This document shows positions 53,068 to 62,020 of a stretch of DNA of 64,000 nt, in pieces. Location of the stretch: the NCBI GenBank assembly GCA_038106445.1, contig JAYODU010000001.1:186001-250000 (forward strand), in the 5' to 3' direction. The translations under genes were made by a program, and so were the position numbers. Under the pieces are notes generated by a model. That model worked only from the letters and a program-made list of their open reading frames with translations, did no database searches and was not told the DNA's origin. Within the stretch, counting starts at the first letter, position 1; every line of letters begins with the position of its first letter. This DNA comes from Pseudemcibacter sp038106445. Its GTDB lineage: Bacteria > Pseudomonadota > Alphaproteobacteria > Sphingomonadales > Emcibacteraceae.

Positions 53068-53385
53068 TTATACCGGCGGAGGAACGATTACGGTTATGCC
53101 GCCCAGTTCCTCCGTCATTTCAATTTGACAGCTTAGCCGACTGCCTTTTCTGCGATTATCCAGGAAATCAAGCAGTGCACTTTCGTCTTCATGGGCACTA
53201 CCTACGATCGACTGAAACTCTTGTGGGATAATAATATGACAAGTGGCGCAGGCGCATGAACCACCGCAATCGGCATCAATACCTTTGACATTATTTTCCA
53301 CGGCTATTTCCATCAGCGTGAAACCAATTTCAGCGTCCACAGTACAGGAATCCTGATCAGGTGTGATATACGTAACTTTTGGCAT
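53068..53385 (-). CDS. Adrenodoxin-type [2Fe-2S] ferredoxin
   Basis: A 105-residue soluble electron carrier. Cluster ligands follow the C-x5-C-x2-C-x36-C pattern of vertebrate/ISC-type ferredoxins: Cys40, Cys46, Cys49 and Cys86 (ADCGGSCACATCH and RLSCQIEM). Conserved MEIAVENNVKGIDADC precedes the loop. Partners of such ferredoxins are cytochromes P450 or Rieske oxygenases and FeS assembly; no isc, P450 or oxygenase gene lies nearby. It begins 3 bp after the Lrp-type regulator stop on the same strand, so the two are co-transcribed, with only 3 bp to the convergent RND gene. Confidence 0.92.
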   Translation of the reverse strand: MPKVTYITPDQDSCTVDAEIGFTLMEIAVENNVKGIDADCGGSCACATCHIIIPQEFQSIVGSAHEDESALLDFLDNRRKGSRLSCQIEMTEELGGITVIVPPPV

Positions 53386-53388
53386 TCT

Positions 53389-53898
53389 TTAATCATCACT
53401 CACTTTTATCGCACTGCTGGCTTTTATTTCTTCCATAACGACATATGTATGGGTGCTGCTGATATCCTTGATGGAGGAAAGCTGTTCACCCAGAAATCGT
53501 CTGTAATGTTCCATATCACGTGTTCTTACTTTTATAAGATAATCAAATCCGCCTGCGACCATATGACATTCCTGAACTTCGTCCATGCGCATAACTTCTT
53601 CACGAAAATTGTCTAACGCGCGGGTGGTTGTCCGGTCAAGTGAAACCTCAATAAAAGAAACCAATGCCGCGTCCAGCATCTTTGGATCCAGAATGGCGAC
53701 ATAATTCATTATGAACCCTTCTTTTTCGAGCCGTTTTACCCTTTCCAGGCAAGGCGTAGGACTTAGATTGATTGTTTCAGCGAGTTTTACATTCGAAATG
53801 CGGCCATCTTGTTGCAGTAATCTTAATATTTTTCTGTCAATCCTGTCGAGTTTGCGAAAACCGTTCTTACCCGGTGACCTGTCCGTTGAATTTATCAT
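53389..53898 (-). CDS. Lrp/AsnC-family transcriptional regulator
   Basis: A 169-residue regulator. Helix-turn-helix at about residues 18-60: LDRIDRKILRLLQQDGRISNVKLAETINLSPTPCLERVKRLEKEGFI. The RAM effector domain runs from about 75-155 with MDEVQECHMVAGGFDYLIKVRTRDMEHYRRFLG. Length and sequence are those of amino-acid-responsive activators such as PutR or BkdR. It diverges from the small ORF at 54170 and lies near sdaA and putA, so control of serine and proline catabolism is an attractive inference. The 15-20 residue N-terminal extension (MINSTDRSPGKNGFRK) is unusual but modest. A ferredoxin gene follows at 3 bp. Confidence 0.92.
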   Translation of the reverse strand: MINSTDRSPGKNGFRKLDRIDRKILRLLQQDGRISNVKLAETINLSPTPCLERVKRLEKEGFIMNYVAILDPKMLDAALVSFIEVSLDRTTTRALDNFREEVMRMDEVQECHMVAGGFDYLIKVRTRDMEHYRRFLGEQLSSIKDISSTHTYVVMEEIKASSAIKVSDD

Positions 53899-54169
53899 GG
53901 CTGATATCTCTTTATGCGTTTATTTAAACAGTGGAATTAAATTTATAACTCTGTTTTATCAGCATTTTATTCTATAAACTTGCAAATGGATAGATTTAAA
54001 TATAGTCTGAAAGTAGGTCGCTAAAAATTCAGAAATGAATTTAAATTCTTTGGTTGACTTCAGGAGTTTAGGGGCGTAGATGGTGTGTTTTTTAGGGCAT
54101 TAAAAAGCCATAATTTAGTGTACATACTATAACTTAAGTAAAGTAATAGTGCCAAAGAACAGGAATACC

Positions 54170-54316
54170 ATGAGCGAACAAACTATTGAAGAGCTTGCCA
54201 AAAAACTGATCCGCCGTATGGGTCGCAGTCAAGCAATTGAAATATGTGAAGCGAATAAATGGTTAAGGGTATTGGAGCATATCAAATCGCTTGATAAGAA
54301 TGCTCAAAGCGCATAA
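54170..54316 (+). CDS. Small helical hypothetical protein (48 residues)
   Basis: A short ORF starting MSEQTIEELAKKLIRRMGRS and continuing QAIEICEANKWLRVLEHIKS before a lysine- and serine-containing end. It follows an AGGAATACC ribosome-binding site and stays open for 48 codons with typical codon use. The sequence predicts two amphipathic helices, and the pattern GRSxAIEICEANKWLRVLEHI resembles small conserved alphaproteobacterial proteins of unknown function. It ends 61 bp before sdaA on the same strand and may be in its transcript. It could be a DNA- or RNA-binding peptide (net basic N-terminal helix), but nothing proves that. Confidence 0.65.
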   Translation: MSEQTIEELAKKLIRRMGRSQAIEICEANKWLRVLEHIKSLDKNAQSA

Positions 54317-54377
54317 GCTGCGCTGAAGTATCTTTTTCAAATATCTCCCTAAATTTTAAAATCATAAGGGTGGAGGC

Positions 54378-55751
54378 ATGTATTACAGCGTTTTCAACCT
54401 TTTTAAAATTGGTGTCGGGCCATCGAGTTCGCATACTGTCGGACCTATGGTTGCGGCAAAAGCTTTCCTTTGTGCCATCAATACTATTGATGATGTCGCA
54501 TCCGTCATTATTGATGTATATGGGTCATTAGCATTGACCGGGCTTGGCCATGCGACTGATAAGGCTTTATTATTGGGGCTTGAAGGATATGAACCTGCGA
54601 CGGTGGATCCATCTATAATTGATAGTCGCTGCGATGAGATCAGACAAACAAAAAAATTGAAACTTTTAGGGCAGAAGGGTATCTATTTTAATGTGTCGGA
54701 ACATATGCTTTTTCACATGGAAAAACTTCTGCCGCATCATTCAAATGGGCTTTGTTTTACGGCCTTTAACGCGAAGGGTGATAAGATTGCCTCGGAAAAT
54801 TATTATTCCATTGGCGGTGGTGCAGTTTTAAGTGAAGCAGATTTTGGCCGTAACACACCACCACCGGAAGAAACACCGGTTCCTTATCCCTTTGATACAG
54901 CGGCTGATCTACTCAAATTATGTGAACTTCATGACTTTTCCATTGCAGAATTAATGTGGGAAAATGAAAAGGCATTCAAGTCAAAGGATGAAATCAAGGC
55001 TGATTTGGACGATATCTACAAGGCAATGGAATTTTCCATCGATCGTGGGTGTTCTGCAACCGGTAAGCTTCCAGGTGCCTTAAAAGTGGATAGGCGTGCT
55101 TCGCGGGTTCTTGCTTCTTTACGTGAGGCGCAGGAAAAACAATTAAGTGACCCCTCTGTGATCCTTGACTGGATTAATTTATGGGCTCTGTCGGTGAACG
55201 AGGAAAATGCCGCTGGTGGCCGTGTCGTTACAGCACCGACCAATGGCGCAGCAGGTATCATTCCGGCAGTTCTTAGATATTATGACCGGTTTTATAATCG
55301 TGGAAATAATAAGCAACCCGTTTATGATTTCTTGCTCACGGCTGCAGCGATCGGGTCGCTTTATAAAAAGAACGCATCAATTTCCGGTGCCGAAGTTGGC
55401 TGTCAGGGTGAAGTGGGTGTTGCGTGTTCCATGGCGGCGGCTGGCCTTACTGCCGTAAAAGGCGGTACTATTTTTCAGGTTGAAAATGCGGCTGAAATCG
55501 GGATGGAACATAATCTGGGCCTAACATGTGATCCTATAGGCGGATTGGTACAAATCCCCTGCATTGAAAGAAATGCAATGGGAGCGGTTAAAGCCATCGA
55601 TGCTTCTCGCCTTGCACTTCGTGGAGACGGCAAACATCATGTATCTCTTGATAAAGTTATTGAAACGATGCGTCAGACGGGCAAGGATATGCAGGAAAAA
55701 TATAAAGAAACCTCCAAGGGTGGACTTGCTGTAAATGTAGTTGAGTGTTAA
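54378..55751 (+). CDS. sdaA: L-serine ammonia-lyase (serine dehydratase), [4Fe-4S] type
   Basis: A 457-residue single-chain enzyme converting L-serine to pyruvate and ammonia with an oxygen-sensitive iron-sulfur cluster rather than PLP. The beta domain comes first (FKIGVGPSSSHTVGPMVAAKAF) and the alpha domain second, as in the Escherichia coli SdaA type. Cluster cysteines are expected in GAEVGCQGEVGVACSMAA and GLTCDPIGGLVQIPCIERN. APTNGAAGIIPAVLRYY is a further signature. AAGGG and GGAGG lie before the ATG. It is followed by putA after about 130 AT-rich bp, and both feed pyruvate or glutamate into central metabolism. Confidence 0.95.
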   Translation: MYYSVFNLFKIGVGPSSSHTVGPMVAAKAFLCAINTIDDVASVIIDVYGSLALTGLGHATDKALLLGLEGYEPATVDPSIIDSRCDEIRQTKKLKLLGQKGIYFNVSEHMLFHMEKLLPHHSNGLCFTAFNAKGDKIASENYYSIGGGAVLSEADFGRNTPPPEETPVPYPFDTAADLLKLCELHDFSIAELMWENEKAFKSKDEIKADLDDIYKAMEFSIDRGCSATGKLPGALKVDRRASRVLASLREAQEKQLSDPSVILDWINLWALSVNEENAAGGRVVTAPTNGAAGIIPAVLRYYDRFYNRGNNKQPVYDFLLTAAAIGSLYKKNASISGAEVGCQGEVGVACSMAAAGLTAVKGGTIFQVENAAEIGMEHNLGLTCDPIGGLVQIPCIERNAMGAVKAIDASRLALRGDGKHHVSLDKVIETMRQTGKDMQEKYKETSKGGLAVNVVEC

Positions 55752-55888
55752 TAGCATATTATGCTGGATAATTGATTAATATTTAGATAATATATCGGTA
55801 ATAATGCTAATAAAGTAGGATATTTTGCTATAAATATGTGAGAATTCAACCTATTCTCTAATATAATTATTTTTTTGAGGTGTCCAAA

Positions 55889-58800
55889 ATGTATGCTTTA
55901 AATGATGTCAAAAATATAGCAACGCTTCCCCTTTCTGAAATCAGGCAAAGTTTGCGTGAAATGATTTACGCGGATGAAGAAAAATGTGTTGAAAATCTGT
56001 TACAGGCAACAGAGCTTACAACCGGTGAACGCAACAGACTTGTTGACCGTGCCAGGGGGTTTGTTAGTAAATCAAGGGCAGAAAGCGACAGCCAGGGCAC
56101 CATGGATTATTTTCTGCAGGAATTTGACCTTTCCAATAGAGAAGGGGTTGCCCTAATGTGCCTTGCAGAAAGCTTACTGCGGGTGCCGGATGCTGCGACA
56201 GCAGATAAATTGATCAGCGAAAAAATAAGCGCCGGAAAATGGTCTGACCATAAGGGACACTCAAAAAGTACTTTTGTCAATGCGTCCACGTGGGGATTGA
56301 TGCTTACAGGTGAATTTGTTGAACTTGGCGCGGAAGTAAAGGAGAATACAGACAACTGGTTTAAAAACCTCATCAAAAAAACCGGCGAACCGGTTGTGCG
56401 AACTGCTATTATGCAGGCAATGCGCATTATGGGCGGCCAATATGTACTGGGCCGCACGATCGGGGAAGCCATTAGTCGTGGCCTTAAGGAAAACACCGCC
56501 GAAACACGTTTTTCATTTGATATGCTTGGTGAAGGCGCACGAACCCTTGATGATGCGGATCGTTACTTTGCAGCTTATAAAAAAGCGATAGTAGAAATTG
56601 GTAATCAGAATAAAGAAAATAACCCATACGTTGCTAACGGAATATCGGTAAAATTTTCAGCACTTCATCCGCGCTATGAGATGTCCCATCATCACATTGT
56701 AATGGATGCTATGGTTCCACGTATTATTGAACTTGCAATAATGGCGAAGGAAAGAAATCTTGGTTTTACCATTGATGCCGAAGAAGCAGACCGCCTTGAC
56801 ATATCCCTCGATATATTTGAAACGCTGGCAAGGTCCAGGGATCTTCAGGATTGGGATGGTCTGGGGATAGTGGTACAGGCTTATCAGAAGCGCGCACCTT
56901 ACGTGATTGACTGGTTAAAAGCACTTGGAAAAGAACTGGGTCGTAAATTTATGGTGCGTCTTGTAAAAGGGGCTTACTGGGATAGTGAAATCAAACATGC
57001 GCAGGAAATGGGCCTTGCCGATTATCCAGTATATACCCGAAAACCGTCAACAGATCTTTCCTATCAGGTTTGTGCAGAACGCCTGATGAACGCGCGCGAT
57101 GTTTTTTACCCGCAATTTGCCACTCATAATGCCTATTCCATTGCGCTTATTCTTGAATTGGTCAGAAAATGGAATATAGGGGCAGAAGAATTCGAATTTC
57201 AGCGTTTGCATGGCATGGGACACCTTCTTTATGACGTGGTAAGAAGGTATGTTGATGAACCCTTTGCAATAAGGGTTTATGCGCCTGTTGGTGCCCATAA
57301 GGATCTACTCCCTTATCTGGTGCGCAGACTGCTTGAAAACGGTGCAAACAGCTCCTTCGTCAACCGGTTTATGGATGGGGACGTACCGGTTAATGAACTG
57401 ATGCAGGATACAATTAAGCTGGTAGAGGAAAAATCCCCGCGTCGGCATAGCATGATCCCGCTTCCAAAAGATATATTAAGCCAGTCAGGCCGTGAAGCAT
57501 TACCGCGCAAAAATGCGGAAGGATTTGAACTATCCGACCCGCTCGAAATTGAAAAACTAAATGAAGAGCTAGCAAAAAAGCATATCTGGGACGCGGGACC
57601 GATAGTTAGCGGCAAAATGATACTGGAAAATATGGAAGATGTTGTTAGCCCCACAACCGGGAAAGTTGTAGGTCGGGTTGGGATTGCAACAGATGAAGAT
57701 ATGGAAGCGGCCTTGATTGCATCACAAAGCGCACAAAAATCATGGAATGCACTCGGCGGTGCGACACGGGCGACAATACTGAACAAAGCGGCTGATGAGC
57801 TTGAGAAACGCTGCCATTATTTTATGGGATTAATTGCGCACGAAGCGGGTAGAACACTCGCGGATGGTCTATCGGAAGTCCGTGAAGCGGTTGATTTTCT
57901 GCGCTATTATGCAGGGCATGCCGTTGAAAAATTTGAAGGTGGAATATCGCTGCCCGGCCCGACAGGGGAACGAAATGAGCTTTACTTACAGGGGCGCGGC
58001 ACTTTTTTATGTATCAGTCCGTGGAATTTCCCGCTGGCCATTTTTCTTGGTCAGGTTTCGGCCGCACTTGCAGCGGGGAATGCGGTTATCGCAAAACCGG
58101 CAGAACAAACGCCCATCGTAGCCGCCGAAGCCGTGAAAATAATGCATGAATCCGGTGTGCCGGTTGATATACTTCATCTTATCACAGGTGACGGGGCAAC
58201 GGTGGGCGCGAAACTTGTTGCGGATGAACGTATTGATGGCGTCTGCTTTACCGGTTCCACTGAAACCGCAAAAATCATAAACCGAAGCCTTGCAAATCGT
58301 GATGGTGCGATTGTGCCGCTCATTGCCGAAACGGGCGGACAGAATGTCATGATTGTTGATAGTACAGCGCTTCCCGAACAGGTTGTCGATGATGCTATAT
58401 CATCTGCGTTTCAGTCTGCGGGGCAGCGTTGCTCTGCGCTTCGTGTGCTCTATATTCAGGATGACGTGGCAGATACCATTATACCGATGCTTAAGGGGGC
58501 GATGGATTGTCTGACACTTGGAAATCCAACAAAGCTTTCAACTGATGTAGGACCAGTGATCGATATTGACGCTAGACAGCTGTTGATCGACCATGCAAAC
58601 CGTATGGATAAGGAAGCAACATTGCTTCACCGGCTTGAAGTGCCATCAGAATATGATGAGGGTACATTCTTTGGTCCAAGACTTTATGAAATATCGTCCC
58701 TTGATGAGCTTAAAAAGGAAGTGTTCGGGCCGATCCTTCATGTAATCAGGTATAAATCTAAAAATCTGGATCTGATACTTAAGCAGATTCAGAATACAGG

Positions 58801-59071
58801 GTTTGGCCTGACGCTTGGTGTTCATAGCCGTATTGAGGAAAGTGCTGACTATATATTCCGCAACCTTGATGTGGGCAATACCTATGTAAACCGTAATATT
58901 GTGGGTGCTGTGGTTGGTGTTCAGCCATTCGGCGGACAGGGACTATCAGGAACCGGCCCCAAAGCGGGCGGGCCAAGATACTTGTACCGTTTTGCGACCG
59001 AGAAAACGCTTACCATTAATACTGTGGCGACAGGCGGAAACACGGAACTTTTCGCCATGGAAGAAGAATAG
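55889..59071 (+). CDS. putA: Bifunctional proline dehydrogenase / L-glutamate gamma-semialdehyde dehydrogenase
   Basis: Oxidises proline to glutamate in two channelled steps. ATG 55889 follows GAGG with 8-nt spacing; GTG 55880 overlaps that GAGG, so I prefer the ATG (1060 residues). An N-terminal helical arm (1-130) precedes the FAD proline dehydrogenase barrel (about 170-480; FTIDAEEADRLDISLDIFE, YLVRRLLENGANSSFVNR) and the aldehyde dehydrogenase domain (about 530-1040; LCISPWNFPLAIFLGQ, Glu814 in IAETGGQN, Cys848 in SAGQRCSALRVLY). No ribbon-helix-helix DNA-binding domain is present, so it does not repress itself. The nearby Lrp protein is a candidate regulator. Confidence 0.97.
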   Translation: MYALNDVKNIATLPLSEIRQSLREMIYADEEKCVENLLQATELTTGERNRLVDRARGFVSKSRAESDSQGTMDYFLQEFDLSNREGVALMCLAESLLRVPDAATADKLISEKISAGKWSDHKGHSKSTFVNASTWGLMLTGEFVELGAEVKENTDNWFKNLIKKTGEPVVRTAIMQAMRIMGGQYVLGRTIGEAISRGLKENTAETRFSFDMLGEGARTLDDADRYFAAYKKAIVEIGNQNKENNPYVANGISVKFSALHPRYEMSHHHIVMDAMVPRIIELAIMAKERNLGFTIDAEEADRLDISLDIFETLARSRDLQDWDGLGIVVQAYQKRAPYVIDWLKALGKELGRKFMVRLVKGAYWDSEIKHAQEMGLADYPVYTRKPSTDLSYQVCAERLMNARDVFYPQFATHNAYSIALILELVRKWNIGAEEFEFQRLHGMGHLLYDVVRRYVDEPFAIRVYAPVGAHKDLLPYLVRRLLENGANSSFVNRFMDGDVPVNELMQDTIKLVEEKSPRRHSMIPLPKDILSQSGREALPRKNAEGFELSDPLEIEKLNEELAKKHIWDAGPIVSGKMILENMEDVVSPTTGKVVGRVGIATDEDMEAALIASQSAQKSWNALGGATRATILNKAADELEKRCHYFMGLIAHEAGRTLADGLSEVREAVDFLRYYAGHAVEKFEGGISLPGPTGERNELYLQGRGTFLCISPWNFPLAIFLGQVSAALAAGNAVIAKPAEQTPIVAAEAVKIMHESGVPVDILHLITGDGATVGAKLVADERIDGVCFTGSTETAKIINRSLANRDGAIVPLIAETGGQNVMIVDSTALPEQVVDDAISSAFQSAGQRCSALRVLYIQDDVADTIIPMLKGAMDCLTLGNPTKLSTDVGPVIDIDARQLLIDHANRMDKEATLLHRLEVPSEYDEGTFFGPRLYEISSLDELKKEVFGPILHVIRYKSKNLDLILKQIQNTGFGLTLGVHSRIEESADYIFRNLDVGNTYVNRNIVGAVVGVQPFGGQGLSGTGPKAGGPRYLYRFATEKTLTINTVATGGNTELFAMEEE

Positions 59072-59100
59072 ATTTAAACACAACAAGAGCAGAAATAAAA

Positions 59101-59137
59101 ACGGCGGATCAATAAAATGACCCGCCGTCTGTTTTTT
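59101..59137. terminator. Bidirectional intrinsic terminator between putA and TonB receptor gene
   Basis: ACGGCGG (59101-59107) pairs with CCGCCGT (59122-59128), extended by two more bases across one mismatch, with a loop of about 11 nt. TTTTTT follows on the plus strand at 59132-59137, and A-rich sequence precedes the stem, giving U's on the minus strand. It separates the convergent putA and TonB-dependent receptor genes. Confidence 0.8.
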
Positions 59138-59149
59138 ATGTCTCAGGAA

Positions 59150-61567
59150 TTAATATTCCATATCAAGGCGAAGCTCGAATGTACGCTCACGACCATAGTA
59201 ATAATGCCGTGGGCCAAGTGACCAGTCACTACCGTAACGTTGTCTCTTATACTCAATGATTTCCTGATTAAACAGATTCTTCACGTGAAGAGCAACTGTA
59301 GCAGTCTCACTTAGATTAAATCCAAGTGCCGCATTAAATACGGTATAAGCTGGTGAAATATCCGTTTCTAAAGCACGGAAATGGGATTTTGTTTTACCAT
59401 AACCAGATGCATCAATACGAACGTACCCTTCATTTTCACCAATAGTAAAGCCTTGGTCCAAGGCGATATAGTAGTTATATTTTGGAACCATGGTCATGTC
59501 ATCTCCAGCCGTTGCTTCGATGGATTCAACATTGGATAGAATTGTCGACTTGGTATAAGAAGCGTTCATGACCAATTTAGTCGTATCGGATAAGTTTGTT
59601 GTACTTTCAAACTCGATACCTTTTGAACGGGCTTCACCGGCGTTTGCTGAATAGCTGAACCCGCAAGAAGGCATATATACGCTAACCTGTACGCCCGTCC
59701 AGTCGATCTGATATACAGCAGCCGAGAAACTAACCCTACGGTCAAATGCAAATCCTTTAAAACCAATTTCATAGTTTTTAATCTGGTCTGAACCGTAACG
59801 GTCAGTGTAGTTATCAATGTCTGGTGATGTACAATCCTGAGGAGGGGTTGGACCATTGTTACCACCGCGGCGGTAACCTTCAGAATATAATGCAAAGATA
59901 GAGAACTCATCAGAAGGCATATAGTTCACACTGAATTTCTTACGTGTACCATTTTCACCATCTTTAGTTACTGTATCAATTGTTCCCAGATCGCTAGGGT
60001 CAACCCAGATACCGCTGGTTTCATCATGCAGATCATCTTTAAGGTTATAGTAACGAAGACCACCGGTAAATTCGATACGGCCCCCATTGCTAATTTCTGC
60101 AGTATAACTTGCTTCACCGAAAGCAGCGAATTCTTCTTGCACCCATTTATGAACTGTATAGTTATAGTTCTTGGTAGGATCACCATACAGTGTTTGACCA
60201 AGCGCTGTTGGGTCAGCTAGGCCCCAATAGTCACCCCACAGGTAAGCTGCAATTGCGCGGCTTCTGTTGTCGGAAGCATGATACTGCCATTGTCCGTCTG
60301 TAGTTGGGTCTAGCCAGTATTTGTCATAGAACGTACCAACAGTCCATTGGAACGGGCTTTCATAATCGTTGGATTGAAGTCTCAGCTCGTGAGTCCAGCG
60401 TTGGCTATCTCCTTCATCAATGATCCATGTGCGGAACATGTCGTTGGCATCATAACGTGTCCATGCGGATTGACGACCCCGATTTTGTAAATCGCGATAT
60501 GAACCAACATAGCTCAGGTCAACACCTTCAATAATGTTTTCCTGATCGAAAGTAAGCGCAAATAGATTTGTCTTGTCATTGGTATATGGATCCATCAGTT
60601 CCCAATCTGCAAACTTTGGATTATGGCCATTAAGCTGTGTACCAAAGCGATCATTGTAACATTCTACACGTGATGCATCAGCAGGATTACAGCTTGGGAA
60701 ATCAAAGCCCGTGACATCATAGCCATACGGTGCGTTAGGGTTCGCAGACAGAATAGCCTCATAATAATAACCTGGTACTGAAAGATCAGACCAGTCACGT
60801 GTGCTATCGTTATCATGGAAATTAATCCATGAGAAGTTTAAGCGTGATTCTTCACCTGGTTCCCACATTAACTGTGTACGGATATAATGGTCGTTGTGGC
60901 TACCGGCTGTATTTGTATAGGCATTGTATACTTTGCCGGTTTCACGTCCGGATGATCCGGTAATACGCAGACCGATTTTATCTTCCACAATTGGAACGTT
61001 AACCATTGCAGATGCTCTTGTTCCAATACCGTCTCTGTTTTGCTCAGATGAAAACAGTACTGAACCACTTGCCTGATATTCATTCAGGTTAGGTTTATTC
61101 GTAATAACCTGAACAGTACCACCAATAGCATTTGATCCCCAAAGTGTACCTTGTGGACCACGTAGTACTTCGATACGTTCAACATCATAAAGGTTACCGA
61201 AGTCAAATTCGACACCGTCTGTCCATGTAGAAGTTGTATCTGGTGTACTGTCATTACCTCCTGAAAGGCCGCGCAGAATTAGCTGACCGCGTGGGTTAGC
61301 GGCTCCGGCGAAAGTTCTGTAGGCATCTTCCTTATCAATCAGGTTACGGTGGGCGATTTCCTCAGCACCGACAACGGCGATGTTCATTGGCACTTCGACC
61401 AACAATTCAGGTCGTTTACGCGATGTAACGTAAATGACGTCAGTGTTATCATCTGCCTGATCCTGCCCGGCATCCTGTGCAACCGCACTACTTACCGACA
61501 GGCCGGAAAATGCAACACCATACATCAAAGATGTTTTGAGCGATCTGCTCAAACAATTGAGTTTCAT
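59150..61567 (-). CDS. TonB-dependent outer-membrane receptor
   Basis: An 805-residue energised outer-membrane transporter. Signal peptide residues 1-30 (LMYGVAFSGLSVSSAVAQ). The TonB-box region precedes the plug domain (about residues 45-170: EVPMNIAVVGAEEIAHRNLIDKED, GQLILRGLSGG, VERIEVLRGPQGTLWGSNAIGGTVQVITNKP). The 22-strand barrel follows, closing with the C-terminal RTFELRLDMEY. Strand repeats such as FRTWIIDEGDSQRWTHELRLQ and YKRQRYGSDW support the class. GGAGGAAATAAA precedes the ATG. Sequence suggests the large FecA/CirA-like group found with carbohydrate, vitamin or sulfated substrates as well as iron. Tandem repeats lie upstream and a sulfotransferase gene diverges from it. Confidence 0.93.
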   Translation of the reverse strand: MKLNCLSRSLKTSLMYGVAFSGLSVSSAVAQDAGQDQADDNTDVIYVTSRKRPELLVEVPMNIAVVGAEEIAHRNLIDKEDAYRTFAGAANPRGQLILRGLSGGNDSTPDTTSTWTDGVEFDFGNLYDVERIEVLRGPQGTLWGSNAIGGTVQVITNKPNLNEYQASGSVLFSSEQNRDGIGTRASAMVNVPIVEDKIGLRITGSSGRETGKVYNAYTNTAGSHNDHYIRTQLMWEPGEESRLNFSWINFHDNDSTRDWSDLSVPGYYYEAILSANPNAPYGYDVTGFDFPSCNPADASRVECYNDRFGTQLNGHNPKFADWELMDPYTNDKTNLFALTFDQENIIEGVDLSYVGSYRDLQNRGRQSAWTRYDANDMFRTWIIDEGDSQRWTHELRLQSNDYESPFQWTVGTFYDKYWLDPTTDGQWQYHASDNRSRAIAAYLWGDYWGLADPTALGQTLYGDPTKNYNYTVHKWVQEEFAAFGEASYTAEISNGGRIEFTGGLRYYNLKDDLHDETSGIWVDPSDLGTIDTVTKDGENGTRKKFSVNYMPSDEFSIFALYSEGYRRGGNNGPTPPQDCTSPDIDNYTDRYGSDQIKNYEIGFKGFAFDRRVSFSAAVYQIDWTGVQVSVYMPSCGFSYSANAGEARSKGIEFESTTNLSDTTKLVMNASYTKSTILSNVESIEATAGDDMTMVPKYNYYIALDQGFTIGENEGYVRIDASGYGKTKSHFRALETDISPAYTVFNAALGFNLSETATVALHVKNLFNQEIIEYKRQRYGSDWSLGPRHYYYGRERTFELRLDMEY

Positions 61568-62020
61568 TTTATTTCCTCCATAGAAATATGATTTTTAAGG
61601 GATCACTCCTTAAATGAAGTACGCCTGAAAATGTATTGAATTTTTCCTAGCAAACGAAACTTTCAAAAAGCGAACCCTAACCTTATTAATACCACTTAAA
61701 CAGACTTAGTACCACTTTAAAAGACGCTTAATACGAATTTTAAAGAAACTGCTTACAGCTCAAAAAATTGTTCCACTATTGAACTGCATTAGCCTTAACT
61801 TTTATCAGGTAAAAAAAATCGGTCAATTTATGTAAAATATGATATAACATATCAAAGTGATTTGATGTTTGTATAGTCTCGACCTGTTGGTGTATCAATG
61901 GAAACATACTTGCTTATTGCGGGGGATAACGTTTAAATAAAAGCAGACATCAAAATTTATAACTTCGTTTCTGTCTGTGTAGGCTAATAAACATTCTGGA
62001 TTATCTAAAAGTGGCTAATA
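61568..62020. other. Divergent intergenic region of the TonB receptor and TPR-sulfotransferase genes
   Basis: A 453-bp AT-rich gap with no ORF that I can support. It contains the tandem repeats at 61686-61747 (separate entry), and a short inverted repeat TGATAT/ATATCA at 61840-61854. The promoters of both genes should be here. I see no terminator or known riboswitch fold. Confidence 0.5.
61686..61747. repeat. Three imperfect tandem 20-22-bp repeats, operator-like
   Basis: Copy 1 starts TTAATACCACTTAAACAGAC (61686-61705), copy 2 is TTAGTACCACTTTAAAAGAC (61706-61725) and the weaker copy 3 is TTAATACGAATTTTAAAGAA (61728-61747). Copies 1 and 2 differ at a few bases and abut directly. Copies repeat at two helical turns (20-22 bp), the spacing expected for side-by-side binding of a regulator. 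On the receptor's coding strand the half-site reads GTGGTA, resembling some GntR/FadR and LacI family sites, but that is not diagnostic. Confidence 0.6.
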
